DNA of 64,000 nt from Sulfolobus sp. E5-1-F. Lineage in GTDB: Archaea > Thermoproteota > Thermoprotei_A > Sulfolobales > Sulfolobaceae. Below are positions 19,534 to 27,871 of this stretch, piece by piece. Each line of letters starts with the position of its first letter. Within the stretch, counting starts at the first letter, position 1. The notes below the pieces were generated by a model, which saw only the letters and a program-made list of their open reading frames with translations, was not told the DNA's origin and did not search any database. The position numbers were made by a program, and so were the translations under genes. The stretch is from the NCBI RefSeq assembly GCF_009601705.1, contig NZ_CP045687.1:1028630-1092629 (forward strand), written 5' to 3'.

Positions 19534-20028
19534 CTAAATTATGACACTTATGTTTCTTTCTTTGAGAATACTTTCCATTATTACTACATCTCTTTTATCC
19601 AATTTAAGTCCCTTGTCAGTTATGATAATCTTATCCTTTCTTTTTGCGTAAAATACCTCGTTTTTCAAATCTCCCCTATCTCTATGCAAAATAACATAGC
19701 TTCTTACTGTATAAGAATTATCTACCTTTTCCTCAATGATCACATTAGAGATAACTCTTAAAGTATGGGATTGCGGATCTTCAGCCCACGCGTATTCTGT
19801 ATAAAGTCTATTTACTCTCCTTTCAACAGCTTTTCTATCCTCGTCGAGAACCGTGATTAGTTTTGGTCCTTCATCCGTATAGGGAACGAAATCGGCTAGA
19901 AAGATCTTGTACTCAAAATTCTCGCTCAATAAACTTAGCCATTCCTTATACCTTTTATCATCAAGAAGCATGGCTTCATTATATAGGAATGAGAGAACCT
20001 TGAGATATTCATCATAAGTCACATTCAT
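19534..20028 (-). CDS. Ring-hydroxylating oxygenase beta subunit (NTF2-like), system 1
   Basis: 164 aa, typical length. The beta subunit is a structural cone-like NTF2-fold protein that holds the alpha3beta3 hexamer. Seen: the family N-terminus LSFLYNEAMLLDDKRYKEWLSLLSENFEYKIF and RRVNRLYTEYAWAEDPQSHTLRVISNV, almost identical in system 2 (RVNRLYTEYAWAEIPRSMTRHFVTNV). The ATG overlaps the alpha stop (ATGA), so the two are co-translated. The acting substrate is decided by alpha. Downstream, 11 bp away, is a small linked gene. Confidence 0.9.
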   Translation of the reverse strand: MNVTYDEYLKVLSFLYNEAMLLDDKRYKEWLSLLSENFEYKIFLADFVPYTDEGPKLITVLDEDRKAVERRVNRLYTEYAWAEDPQSHTLRVISNVIIEEKVDNSYTVRSYVILHRDRGDLKNEVFYAKRKDKIIITDKGLKLDKRDVVIMESILKERNISVII

Positions 20029-21326
20029 TGAGCCTCACCCATTAGGTATTTCTTTAGGGTTGAGTAAAACCCCCTTAATGAGACTTCACTGAAATACTCT
20101 CCTACTATCCCTTTAGCGCCTTTTCCTAATACTTCCTCAGCACTTTTATCCATCCCTAGACCTCTAACGTATATCAGTTTAGGATTAATAGAGTGTCTTC
20201 TTACTGCGATACCGCTCTCAGTAATTCTGCTCCAGACTTCGGCGTCATCTTGCTCTAATAATCCCGCTGGGCCAAACTCATGTAAGGATCTTTTTAGAAC
20301 TTGTCTCTTCGTTTCTTCGGGTAGATCACTAAATATCAAGAGACCGCCGTGCACTTCCGTCTGCGTAGGTCCTCTAGGGTGCCATATGTGGAAAATTAGG
20401 TAGTTCCATGTAAAGTGAAGAGAGAAGTTAGGAAATACGTTTAATGGACCAAATGGGAACATGTTCTTAACAAATTCGCCGTATCTTTGAGATAGCACCT
20501 CAATTGCTTTTTCCAATCTTTCCCTATAGGGCCTTAGTCCCTCAATATCAGCAACTTTACGAGTAGATACTCCAGATGGCACTGAGACTATGCCGTGTCC
20601 ATTTCCTGGATAAATTATCCTTACATTATTTGGATATCCAGTCCTTAGACCTATTGGTATTGTGGAAGCGTGAGTGAAAGGTGCATGATACGCATCTCCG
20701 GCGAAATTCTCCAATGGGATTTTCCAATTAACTGGTATTAGCCACCTATGAATTCCACCATAAACTTCTAAGTTACCTTCAAACATGTCTAAAATTAAGT
20801 CCAGATATAACTTCATATCTCCTAAGAAATCCTCAAATGGTATCGGTTTCTCATCAAGAGAAGCCCATATTGTCCCCTTATATACTTTAATATTAGGTAT
20901 TTGTATTAAACCTAGTTTGTCCTTTTCTAAAATGCCCGCATATCCAGGGTCAAAGTAAGGAACGCCAACTAATTTACCAGTGTTATCAAATGTCCAACCA
21001 TGATAAGGACATCTAAAGAAGGACGAATTGCCCTGAGTTGCCCTACAAACTCTCATCCCCTTATGGATACAGAAGTTCAAAAAGACTCTAACTTGGTTGT
21101 TTTGGTCTCTTGTGACAATTACAGGAGCTTCACCCATGGTGGTTGTAAAATAATCTCCAGCATGACTTATCATGCTATCAAAACCTAAAAACAACCAACT
21201 CTTTCTAAATACCGTAGCCAATTCCAAATCATATATATCCTGATCAATGAATAACGATAGAGGTATTTGGCCTTTTTCAGGTTGAAAATCATCAAGGATA
21301 TTTCTAATTTTTTCCTTAACTTGCAT
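20025..21326 (-). CDS. Rieske ring-hydroxylating oxygenase alpha subunit, system 1
   Basis: 433 aa. Rieske [2Fe-2S] domain: CIHKGMRVC...FFRCPYHGW (about 86-111; Cys-x-His...Cys-x2-His). Mononuclear iron site: DAYHAPFTHAS (two His, about 211-221) and the carboxylate from EQDDAEVW (about 356). This enzyme class adds both atoms of O2 to an aromatic ring or O-demethylates aryl ethers. The NAD(P)H reductase and ferredoxin it needs are not encoded nearby. Leaderless promoter: TATA at 21351-21357. It is divergent from system 2. Confidence 0.93.
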   Translation of the reverse strand: MQVKEKIRNILDDFQPEKGQIPLSLFIDQDIYDLELATVFRKSWLFLGFDSMISHAGDYFTTTMGEAPVIVTRDQNNQVRVFLNFCIHKGMRVCRATQGNSSFFRCPYHGWTFDNTGKLVGVPYFDPGYAGILEKDKLGLIQIPNIKVYKGTIWASLDEKPIPFEDFLGDMKLYLDLILDMFEGNLEVYGGIHRWLIPVNWKIPLENFAGDAYHAPFTHASTIPIGLRTGYPNNVRIIYPGNGHGIVSVPSGVSTRKVADIEGLRPYRERLEKAIEVLSQRYGEFVKNMFPFGPLNVFPNFSLHFTWNYLIFHIWHPRGPTQTEVHGGLLIFSDLPEETKRQVLKRSLHEFGPAGLLEQDDAEVWSRITESGIAVRRHSINPKLIYVRGLGMDKSAEEVLGKGAKGIVGEYFSEVSLRGFYSTLKKYLMGEAQ

Positions 21327-21350
21327 ATAAATAATGAGTTAATGGAAGAT

Positions 21351-21357
21351 TATAAAG
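21351..21357 (-). promoter_or_regulatory. TATA box for oxygenase system 1
   Basis: Minus-strand CTTTATA centred about 27 bp before the ATG at 21326. The 21327-21565 gap holds this promoter and, on the other strand, AATATAAAAAAG near 21490-21501 for system 2. Confidence 0.5.
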
Positions 21358-21565
21358 TTAACTATGTTCTGAAATGAAAAATAATACTATGATATATAAC
21401 GAAGAGTAATCGTGTTTCTGCTATAGTCACCATAAATTAGTTTATATAATTTGTGTACAATAAATTCAAATTTCTATTATTGAGTATACTAATAATATAA
21501 AAAAGGTTTATTAGCTTCTGAATATTAAATCCAAATGATGTGAAATGTTTGGAGGAAAGGAATCT

Positions 21566-22966
21566 ATGAAAGATGTGTATGAAATATTAGAGGAACTAAA
21601 GAGTTCCATAGAGGGAGGATATCCGGAATTACCACTGTCAATGTATGCAAGTAGGGAATTATTCGAATTGGAAATGAAGAAATTATGGCCAAGAGTATGG
21701 CATTTCTTAGCACATGAAAGTGAAATCCCTAATGAGGGTGACTACGTATTAAGGTACATAGGTCCTAATGTGTCTGTTATAGTGGCAAAAGGGGATGATG
21801 GAAAAATAAGGGCTTTCCTTAATGTTTGTAGACACAGAGGAAGGGCTTTCTCCAAGGTAGATAGAGGTAATGCCTCTTTCTTTAGATGCCCATATCACTT
21901 TTGGACATATTCTAACAAGGGAGACTTAGTTGGTATACCTCAAGATGAAACCTTTAGTAACGTCCTAGATAGATCCAAATATGGGTTGATTCCGGTAAGA
22001 ATCGAGAATTATAAAGGATTTATCTTCGGTAATTTAGATGGGAAGGCCGAAAGCCTTGAGAATTATCTAGGTGAGTTCAAATGGTATTTAGATCTTGCAA
22101 TTAGGGGAGGGGATGTAGAAGTATACGGCAATCCTATAAGATGGGTAGTGAACATGAGTTGGAAAGCCCCAGTGGACAATTTTGGGAGTGACTCTTATCA
22201 CATTCCCTTTACGCATAGGTCTACCTATAGCATATCTGCAAATCCACTAAAACTAGAGGATGTAGGACTCCAGCCACCGGAAGGAGTTAAAAAAGTTCCA
22301 GGCGGATTTTCTGGATATCAATTCGCCTCAGCTAAGGGTCATGGTGGTGGAATAACATCATTATATGACATAACTCAAGAAAACTTAGATAAGATTAAAG
22401 AGTTGCCAGTACCGGAGAAAATCTATCAAATATACCCTCCAGGATTACTGGAACATCTTAAAGGGAAGTTAAGTGAAGACCAGTTATTGGCATTAAAGAT
22501 GGAAATGTTAACTTTAGCAATAACTAGAATTAGAGTTTTCCCTAACCTTGCCTTAATAGTCCATTCTCTATTTTCTGGAGAGGAAAGACAGAAATACGTC
22601 CAAGATTATTTACTTAGGGTTTGGAGACCAGTTGACGTAGATAAGACTGAGGTATTAACATACTGTCTAGTTCCAAAGTCTGCTAATGAGGACTATAAGA
22701 GGGCTAGTTATAGACAATGTATATTCATGCAAGACGCTTCAGGAATTCTAGATGTCGATGATGTAGAGAATTGGATAATGCAAACACGTATGTCAGCTAG
22801 TGTTATTGGAAATAATGTAAAGTTACCAATGGTTCAAAGATTAAAGGAAGGACCAGTTGAGGACTTCCCATTGCCTCATAGTAAAGAGGTACAAGTTTTT
22901 AGGGAACCTGCTGATAAATCATCATTAGCTTGGTGGAAGAGATATGTTGAGATTTTACTGAGTTAA
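21566..22966 (+). CDS. Rieske ring-hydroxylating oxygenase alpha subunit, system 2
   Basis: 466 aa from the ATG at 21566, which is preceded by GGAGGAAAGG and aligns with the starts of the other two alpha subunits; an ATG at 21545 in frame would put the SD motif inside the gene. Rieske motif CRHRGRAF...FFRCPYHFW (in place of the usual HGW), iron site DSYHIPFTHRS, carboxylate Asp in FMQDASGILDVDD. It is longer than system 1 by an insertion of about 40 residues before the C-terminal third (LDKIKELPVPEKIYQIYPPG). Substrate unknown; aromatic carboxylates are likely from context. Confidence 0.92.
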   Translation: MKDVYEILEELKSSIEGGYPELPLSMYASRELFELEMKKLWPRVWHFLAHESEIPNEGDYVLRYIGPNVSVIVAKGDDGKIRAFLNVCRHRGRAFSKVDRGNASFFRCPYHFWTYSNKGDLVGIPQDETFSNVLDRSKYGLIPVRIENYKGFIFGNLDGKAESLENYLGEFKWYLDLAIRGGDVEVYGNPIRWVVNMSWKAPVDNFGSDSYHIPFTHRSTYSISANPLKLEDVGLQPPEGVKKVPGGFSGYQFASAKGHGGGITSLYDITQENLDKIKELPVPEKIYQIYPPGLLEHLKGKLSEDQLLALKMEMLTLAITRIRVFPNLALIVHSLFSGEERQKYVQDYLLRVWRPVDVDKTEVLTYCLVPKSANEDYKRASYRQCIFMQDASGILDVDDVENWIMQTRMSASVIGNNVKLPMVQRLKEGPVEDFPLPHSKEVQVFREPADKSSLAWWKRYVEILLS

Positions 22967-22978
22967 GAGGTGAGGGAA

Positions 22979-23479
22979 ATGAATACTATGGAGTTGTGGT
23001 TCGAAATAGTGCAATTCTTAAATAAAGAAGCAGAATTATTAGATAATTACAAGTTCAAAGAATGGTTAGAATTGTGGACAGCTGACGCTGAATACATAAT
23101 GTACTCTAGGCTTAACGTAGTCTCCAATAGTGTAGAACAGCAGTTGGGATCACCTATGATCATGGATAATAGGACTCTCCTTGAAAAGAGAGTGAATAGA
23201 TTATATACTGAATATGCTTGGGCTGAAATTCCAAGATCTATGACTAGACACTTTGTGACCAATGTGAGAATAGATGCCATACTAAATGAAAATGAAGTTA
23301 AGGTTCTTAGTAATGTGTTATTTTATAGACATAAACATGATAACTTATATCATGAATTGTTCTCCTACGAGAGATCCGATATTTTGCGAAAGGTAAATGG
23401 AGCCTGGAAGATAGCTAGGAGAGAAATTATACCAGATACTAATATTGTACTGGCTGATAGCCTTACAACGTTTTATTAA
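22979..23479 (+). CDS. Ring-hydroxylating oxygenase beta subunit, system 2
   Basis: 166 aa from the ATG at 22979 with GAGGTG six bases upstream; the GTG at 22970 lies inside that site. NTF2-like: MELWFEIVQFLNKEAELLDNYKFKEWLELW and RVNRLYTEYAWAEIP. Follows alpha by 12 bp. Strong similarity to the system 1 beta shows the two operons arose by duplication and then diverged to opposite strands. Confidence 0.9.
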   Translation: MNTMELWFEIVQFLNKEAELLDNYKFKEWLELWTADAEYIMYSRLNVVSNSVEQQLGSPMIMDNRTLLEKRVNRLYTEYAWAEIPRSMTRHFVTNVRIDAILNENEVKVLSNVLFYRHKHDNLYHELFSYERSDILRKVNGAWKIARREIIPDTNIVLADSLTTFY

Positions 23480-23493
23480 ATGGTGAAGATAAG

Positions 23494-23724
23494 TTGGAAG
23501 AAATTTACGAAGAGACGGGAGAATATATAGAACTGAAGAACGAGTACGCTTATGTCCTCATAAGGAAAGTCAGAACTAAGAGTGGAGAAAGGTTAGAAAT
23601 TTTTTCTCCTAACTTTAATCTCAAAAAATTTTTAGATCCCTTAGAACTTGAGTCAGTTCTAACTATAGACCATGAAGAATTTTATAAACTTATAGATAAG
23701 CTATATAACTCAAAAAATAAATAA
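23494..23724 (+). CDS. Small RHO-linked protein (family shared with 19304-19522)
   Basis: 76 aa from a TTG at 23494 with GGTG eight bases upstream, 14 bp after the beta gene. Homologous to the 72-aa protein of system 1 (shared EYAYVLI, GERLEIFSPNFNLKKFLDPL). No metal ligands. Retention of this gene after beta in two diverged operons argues for a role tied to the oxygenase. Confidence 0.7.
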   Translation: MEEIYEETGEYIELKNEYAYVLIRKVRTKSGERLEIFSPNFNLKKFLDPLELESVLTIDHEEFYKLIDKLYNSKNK

Positions 23725-23752
23725 TGTTATTTTTTAACAAAATCATTTTTAT

Positions 23753-24472
23753 TTATTTGTTCTCTTCCTTCTTCAGAACCTCATCTAGACTATTTACGTA
23801 TTTTATTCCCAGATCCGAGATCACTTTCCTAAAGTTATAAATGTCAACTGTTAACTCCCCATTTAACAACCTCTTTCTTACCACATTCTCCCTCTCCTCC
23901 CTCTCCTTCGCCTTAGCTAAAACCTCATCGATCTCCCCCCTAGGAACTACTACAACACCATCATCATCAGCCAATATGAAATCCCCAGGATTAATAATCA
24001 CACCATCAATACTTATTGGAACATTAACCCAACCCGGCCTATTCTTAGAAGTCCCCACTGCAGTAATGTACTTAGACCACACCGGATATTTCATCTCCCT
24101 CAAAATAGCCACATCCCTTACACCAGAATCAGTTATGAACGCAGATATTCCCCTAACCCTAAACGAAGTAGCCAAAAGCTCACCGAAAACACCATTAGCA
24201 GAACCACTTATCGTCGTCATCACGATCACATCACCCGGCTTAGCAACCTCTAAGGCTACATGTAACATCAAATTATCCCCATCAGCACACTTCACAGTAA
24301 CTGCAGTACCAGCAGCCTTAAGACCAGGCTGTATAGGCCTAATACTTGGACTTAGCAATCCCAACTTCTCTTGAGACTCAGCGATTGTAGCAACACTTGT
24401 CTCAAGAAGCCTCCTTATCCTCTCCGGGTCCTTAGGAGACCTAGGTATTTCCCTAACAATTACCGGCTTCAC
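23753..24472 (-). CDS. RraA-like aldolase, probable 4-carboxy-4-hydroxy-2-oxoadipate aldolase (GalC/LigK type)
   Basis: 239 aa. Class II aldolase of the RraA/HMG-CHA family, which splits 4-carboxy-4-hydroxy-2-oxoadipate into pyruvate and oxaloacetate at the end of the gallate/protocatechuate 4,5-cleavage route. Seen: GTAVTVKCADGDNLMLHVALEVAKPGDVIV (about 57-86), GVFGELLATSFRVRGI (about 97-112) and ITDSGVRDV with the substrate- and metal-binding Arg-Asp (about 116-124). It overlaps the GalB-like gene upstream by 4 bp, which strongly supports this pathway over the RNase E inhibitor role of bacterial RraA. Confidence 0.85.
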   Translation of the reverse strand: MKPVIVREIPRSPKDPERIRRLLETSVATIAESQEKLGLLSPSIRPIQPGLKAAGTAVTVKCADGDNLMLHVALEVAKPGDVIVMTTISGSANGVFGELLATSFRVRGISAFITDSGVRDVAILREMKYPVWSKYITAVGTSKNRPGWVNVPISIDGVIINPGDFILADDDGVVVVPRGEIDEVLAKAKEREERENVVRKRLLNGELTVDIYNFRKVISDLGIKYVNSLDEVLKKEENK

Positions 24473-25188
24473 GGTAAATCCTCCCCAATTATAGGACTAT
24501 ACATATAGAAGGCTTCAGCGTACTTAAAGTAGTTCTTCCACCCAAATCTTCTAGTTTGTAATCCTCTTAACTGATCCCTCAAAGCGTAGTATTCAACCTC
24601 GTGCCTTTGAGATTCTAGACAACTCATAGCCTTCTGCTTAGCCTCATAAACGTCTGTTATATTTACGTATACGTGAGGGTAGAAGCCAGCTTGATCCCCA
24701 ACATGTGGATCGAAACCGAACACTCTGGGTTCTGGTACTGGAGGATAGTCTAATTTAAGCCCATCTATTGCGGCAAGTCTTACTGCTGAGAGTACTGCGT
24801 TTGCAGTGGTTATGTGGTCTGGTCTTAGTTTATCGTCTGGGCCGTGAGTTATTATGACGTCTGGTGCGAATTTTCTGATAATGTTTGCGATCGTGAGCAT
24901 TCTTTCATCATTTATAATTAGTGGGTGATCTCCCCAGTCTAGGTATTCTATTGGTACATTTCCTAGTGCTCTTGAAGCGCACTCTCCCTCTTGTCTTCTT
25001 ATCTTCTTAACTTCTTCTACTGACTTGGCTCCTTGTCTCCACGCTAGTGGGGATTCTCCTTTCTCTCCATAGGTTAGGGTAACGATTTGAACTGGTTTAC
25101 CTTGTTTTGCGTATTTGGCTATTACTCCAGATGCTCTCCATACGAAATCCCCTAGGTGTGCGGCTATTATTAACAATCTAGACCCCAT
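24469..25188 (-). CDS. PIG-L/LmbE-like enzyme, probable 4-oxalomesaconate hydratase (GalB type)
   Basis: 239 aa from the ATG at 25188, which has AGAGGTGG just upstream; a frame start at 25227 has no such signal. The PIG-L metal motif reads AAHLGDFVWRASG, matching the unusual H-x-x-D-F-V-W-R form of GalB rather than the HPDD form of deacetylases. Further Zn ligands: ITHGPDDKLRPDHITTANAV (His-Pro-Asp-His region). GalB adds water to 4-oxalomesaconate to give 4-carboxy-4-hydroxy-2-oxoadipate, substrate of the aldolase that follows with a 4-bp overlap. A sugar deacetylase is a less likely alternative. Confidence 0.82.
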   Translation of the reverse strand: MGSRLLIIAAHLGDFVWRASGVIAKYAKQGKPVQIVTLTYGEKGESPLAWRQGAKSVEEVKKIRRQEGECASRALGNVPIEYLDWGDHPLIINDERMLTIANIIRKFAPDVIITHGPDDKLRPDHITTANAVLSAVRLAAIDGLKLDYPPVPEPRVFGFDPHVGDQAGFYPHVYVNITDVYEAKQKAMSCLESQRHEVEYYALRDQLRGLQTRRFGWKNYFKYAEAFYMYSPIIGEDLP

Positions 25189-25284
25189 CTTTCCACCTCT
25201 TGTGATGCATTTATAATTTAGTATCAAAACACGTTTATAAGTTTTTCATAATTAAACTTCTATTTAGAGAAAAAAATTACTTTG

Positions 25285-26106
25285 TTATAATAAAAATCTT
25301 ACTACTGCGTAATCTATATGATAAGTTATTTGTCTCTCTATTAGTTCAGCGGGCCTATTACCCACTGATCCTGCAGTTACTATCCAAGTCCTTAATTCTA
25401 TGTTACCAGTTTCCTCAAGCTCTTCCGGAGTGAAATGGGTTAGTTCCTCTCCTTTGCCTTCTTTAAGCAGAGAAAGAATCTTATTGTCAGTCTCCACATC
25501 AATTTTACCGTAGTATGGTGTACCAGGGTAATGGGATAAGCCTCCAGTACCTATTATTGCGATTTTTTCATTACTAGGTCTCTTCTTTGCAATTATCTTT
25601 GCAATAGTCCTTCCTAACTCTAAAGCCCTTTTAGGGTGAATTTTTGGATCAACATTAGCGTTTACGTGTATTGGCACTATGGGGACTTTATTCTTTCTGA
25701 ACATATACATTAATGGGACGTAAGCAGCGTGAGGTATTGCCACTCTTTGAGAGAATGACGGGTCAAATCCATTTTCCACTAAACCAAATAATATGTCTTT
25801 AGCAAGTTCGTAATTTATCTCGAACTTCGTTGTACCCCAGCCGGGAATGTGTGCTTCTGTCTCCCTATCAACAATAACATTTATGCTTGGGAAGTTTGTT
25901 AAGAAAAAGGTTTCAATGTGATCGGGGTAAATTATTATTAGGGAATCTGGATCGTTTTCGCTCATCTTTTCCCATAATTTCTTTAAGGCATCGTGAATCC
26001 TCTTTACTTGCTCTGCGTATATTGATGAATACTTGATTTCTTTTTTACTCAATTGTGGAGCATGAGACGAACATCCAGCGGCTACTATTTCTCCCATATA
26101 TATCAT
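25285..26106 (-). CDS. LigB-type extradiol ring-cleavage dioxygenase catalytic subunit
   Basis: 273 aa. Type II extradiol dioxygenase (LigB/MhpB superfamily), which opens catechol-like rings with Fe(II). Seen: GCSSHAPQL (first His), IIIYPDHIETF (second His), VAIPHAAYVPLMYMF (third conserved His) and GTGGLSHYPG (fourth), in the order of LigB. Leaderless: TATA at 26126-26133 is 26 bp from the ATG. The partner small (LigA-like) subunit is not adjacent but lies 5.8 kb away on the other strand (31952-32245). Substrate probably a protocatechuate- or gallate-like acid, by neighbours. Confidence 0.9.
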   Translation of the reverse strand: MIYMGEIVAAGCSSHAPQLSKKEIKYSSIYAEQVKRIHDALKKLWEKMSENDPDSLIIIYPDHIETFFLTNFPSINVIVDRETEAHIPGWGTTKFEINYELAKDILFGLVENGFDPSFSQRVAIPHAAYVPLMYMFRKNKVPIVPIHVNANVDPKIHPKRALELGRTIAKIIAKKRPSNEKIAIIGTGGLSHYPGTPYYGKIDVETDNKILSLLKEGKGEELTHFTPEELEETGNIELRTWIVTAGSVGNRPAELIERQITYHIDYAVVRFLL

Positions 26107-26125
26107 TAATTACTTATTACCAGCA

Positions 26126-26133
26126 TTTAAAAG
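26126..26133 (-). promoter_or_regulatory. TATA box for the ligB-galB-galC group
   Basis: Minus-strand CTTTTAAATG centred about 25 bp before the ATG at 26106. The 97-bp gap from ligB to galB means the downstream genes may have an extra promoter. Confidence 0.45.
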
Positions 26134-26372
26134 CTTTGATGAAATATGTTAAATAAATATACATTGTAAAGCGGTTAGAATCTAATTAAGTATGGTGCTC
26201 ATTGATGGTGATCAAACTAGTATTTATATATTTTTAAATAAAGATAATTAATGCATTCATCAAGTCGAATTTTTTTAATTCATTTTATCTATCGGAATGT
26301 TAAGTTAATTTTTGTAAGTGGGAAAAATTTGACCGAAAGCTTAATAAATAGTTTTTCAAAATAATACTTAGA

Positions 26373-27749
26373 ATGGCTAAGGATACGTCTATATCGGGAG
26401 AAGGGGAAATAGAAGTAAGTCCAAAAGAGGTAAGAAACGTATTCCTAATATCTAGCATAGGGAATCTCATTGACTACTATGATTTCTTCGTGGCAGATAT
26501 TGCTGCAGCACTAGTTTGGCCTTCATTGTTTATTAGTCCAGTTGTTTCAAACAATCCAAATCTTGCACTCGCAATAAGTCTAGCAACTTATGGAATAGCC
26601 TTTCTCGCAAGACCTTTAGGGGCTTTTATTTTCGGCCACTTAGGAGATAAAATTGGTAGACAGTCGACTCTTGTTTTAACTTTACTGCTATCATTTATAG
26701 GCGTTCTCGGTATCGCGTTATTGCCACCAATAGGACTAGCAGCAGTTATACTACTGTTTGTATTGAGATTCATAGTGGGATTAGGTTTTGGAGGAGAATG
26801 GGGAGGAGGTGCCACGTGGTATAGTGAATTCGCATATAAAATGGGTAGCTTGGGAACCTACAGTGCCTTATATAACATAATGGGGCAGATGGGTATTGTC
26901 GCTGCTTCACTTGGATTCACAGCCCTCTCATTATTATTGCCTGAACCCGCTATCGTTAGTTGGGGATGGAGATTGTTGTTTTACATTGCAGCGATAGTGC
27001 TAGTCGCTGGTGCCATAGTGAGATACCTCTTTAGAGAAAGTCCAGTATTCTTAAAACTGAAGAAAAAGGCTCAAGTAGCAAGATACCCAGCTGCCGAGGT
27101 TCTTAGACGTTATGGAGGAAAGGTACTACTGCTTGCGGGTAGTTGGTTCTATATAACTGCAATAATGAGTGGAATAACTGTAGCTTTCTCGGTTTCATAC
27201 ATAGTGACATTGGCTAAAGGAGGTCTTATAGGAGGTTTACCATCTCCAGCAGTAGCCTCATTAGGAGGTGCTATAGGGTTTATAGTAGCATTGTGGACTG
27301 CTACCTTAGCTGCTGGTATTTTATTAGATAAAAAGAAAATAAGGTCACCAAAAGTAGTCTTTTACATATCAACAACTGCTAGCGCAATAGCAGTTCCAAT
27401 ATTCTTCATACTTGCAAATACTTTGAGTTTACCATTAATAATGATAGCTTACATAATCCTAGTAACCGCTACAGTTCCCTCAACTGCAGTTCAAGCATAT
27501 TGGTATACAAAAGAATTTGAAACTAAATACAGAGTATCAGGTGCTGGGTTAGCTTATCAATTTGGAGGACTGTTCTCCGGAATCTATACGACTTTTGTCT
27601 TGCCTCCAATAATAGCATTAGCACCCTCTATTTTGCAATCATGGCCTTATGTTGCGGCTAGTGCTGCTGCCGTTTCAATGATCAGTTTAATCTGTACTAT
27701 TTTGGTGAAGGAAACTAAAGGTGATGATAAGGAGTTATATGAAAGGTAA
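26373..27749 (+). CDS. MFS transporter, metabolite:H+ symporter type
   Basis: 458 aa with about 12 membrane segments. Features of the MHS branch: IGNLIDYYDFFVADIAAALVWPSLF in the first segment, the loop 2-3 motif GHLGDKIGRQ and RFIVGLGFGGEWGGG in segment 4. Members carry organic acids such as alpha-ketoglutarate, shikimate and aromatic acids, with protons. Located between the meta-cleavage gene group and the hydroxyacid dehydrogenase, it is probably the uptake system for the island's substrate. TATA-like CTTAATAAAT at about 26338-26347 gives a leaderless mRNA. Confidence 0.9.
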   Translation: MAKDTSISGEGEIEVSPKEVRNVFLISSIGNLIDYYDFFVADIAAALVWPSLFISPVVSNNPNLALAISLATYGIAFLARPLGAFIFGHLGDKIGRQSTLVLTLLLSFIGVLGIALLPPIGLAAVILLFVLRFIVGLGFGGEWGGGATWYSEFAYKMGSLGTYSALYNIMGQMGIVAASLGFTALSLLLPEPAIVSWGWRLLFYIAAIVLVAGAIVRYLFRESPVFLKLKKKAQVARYPAAEVLRRYGGKVLLLAGSWFYITAIMSGITVAFSVSYIVTLAKGGLIGGLPSPAVASLGGAIGFIVALWTATLAAGILLDKKKIRSPKVVFYISTTASAIAVPIFFILANTLSLPLIMIAYIILVTATVPSTAVQAYWYTKEFETKYRVSGAGLAYQFGGLFSGIYTTFVLPPIIALAPSILQSWPYVAASAAAVSMISLICTILVKETKGDDKELYER

Positions 27750-27871
27750 TTAAATAAATAAACAAATAAAAAGGACTGATCTTAATAGAGATATGCAAAG
27801 TCAAGTAAAGGTTTTTTCTTACTATGTTTCTAAAAATAAAAGTTAAAAACTAGGTATTCTTACTATTATTC

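Noticed and set aside
23841-24374. 177-codon plus-strand frame opposite the aldolase gene
   Set aside because: Shadow of the minus-strand gene, low-complexity Ser/Thr/Pro-rich, and the minus-strand protein has clear motifs.
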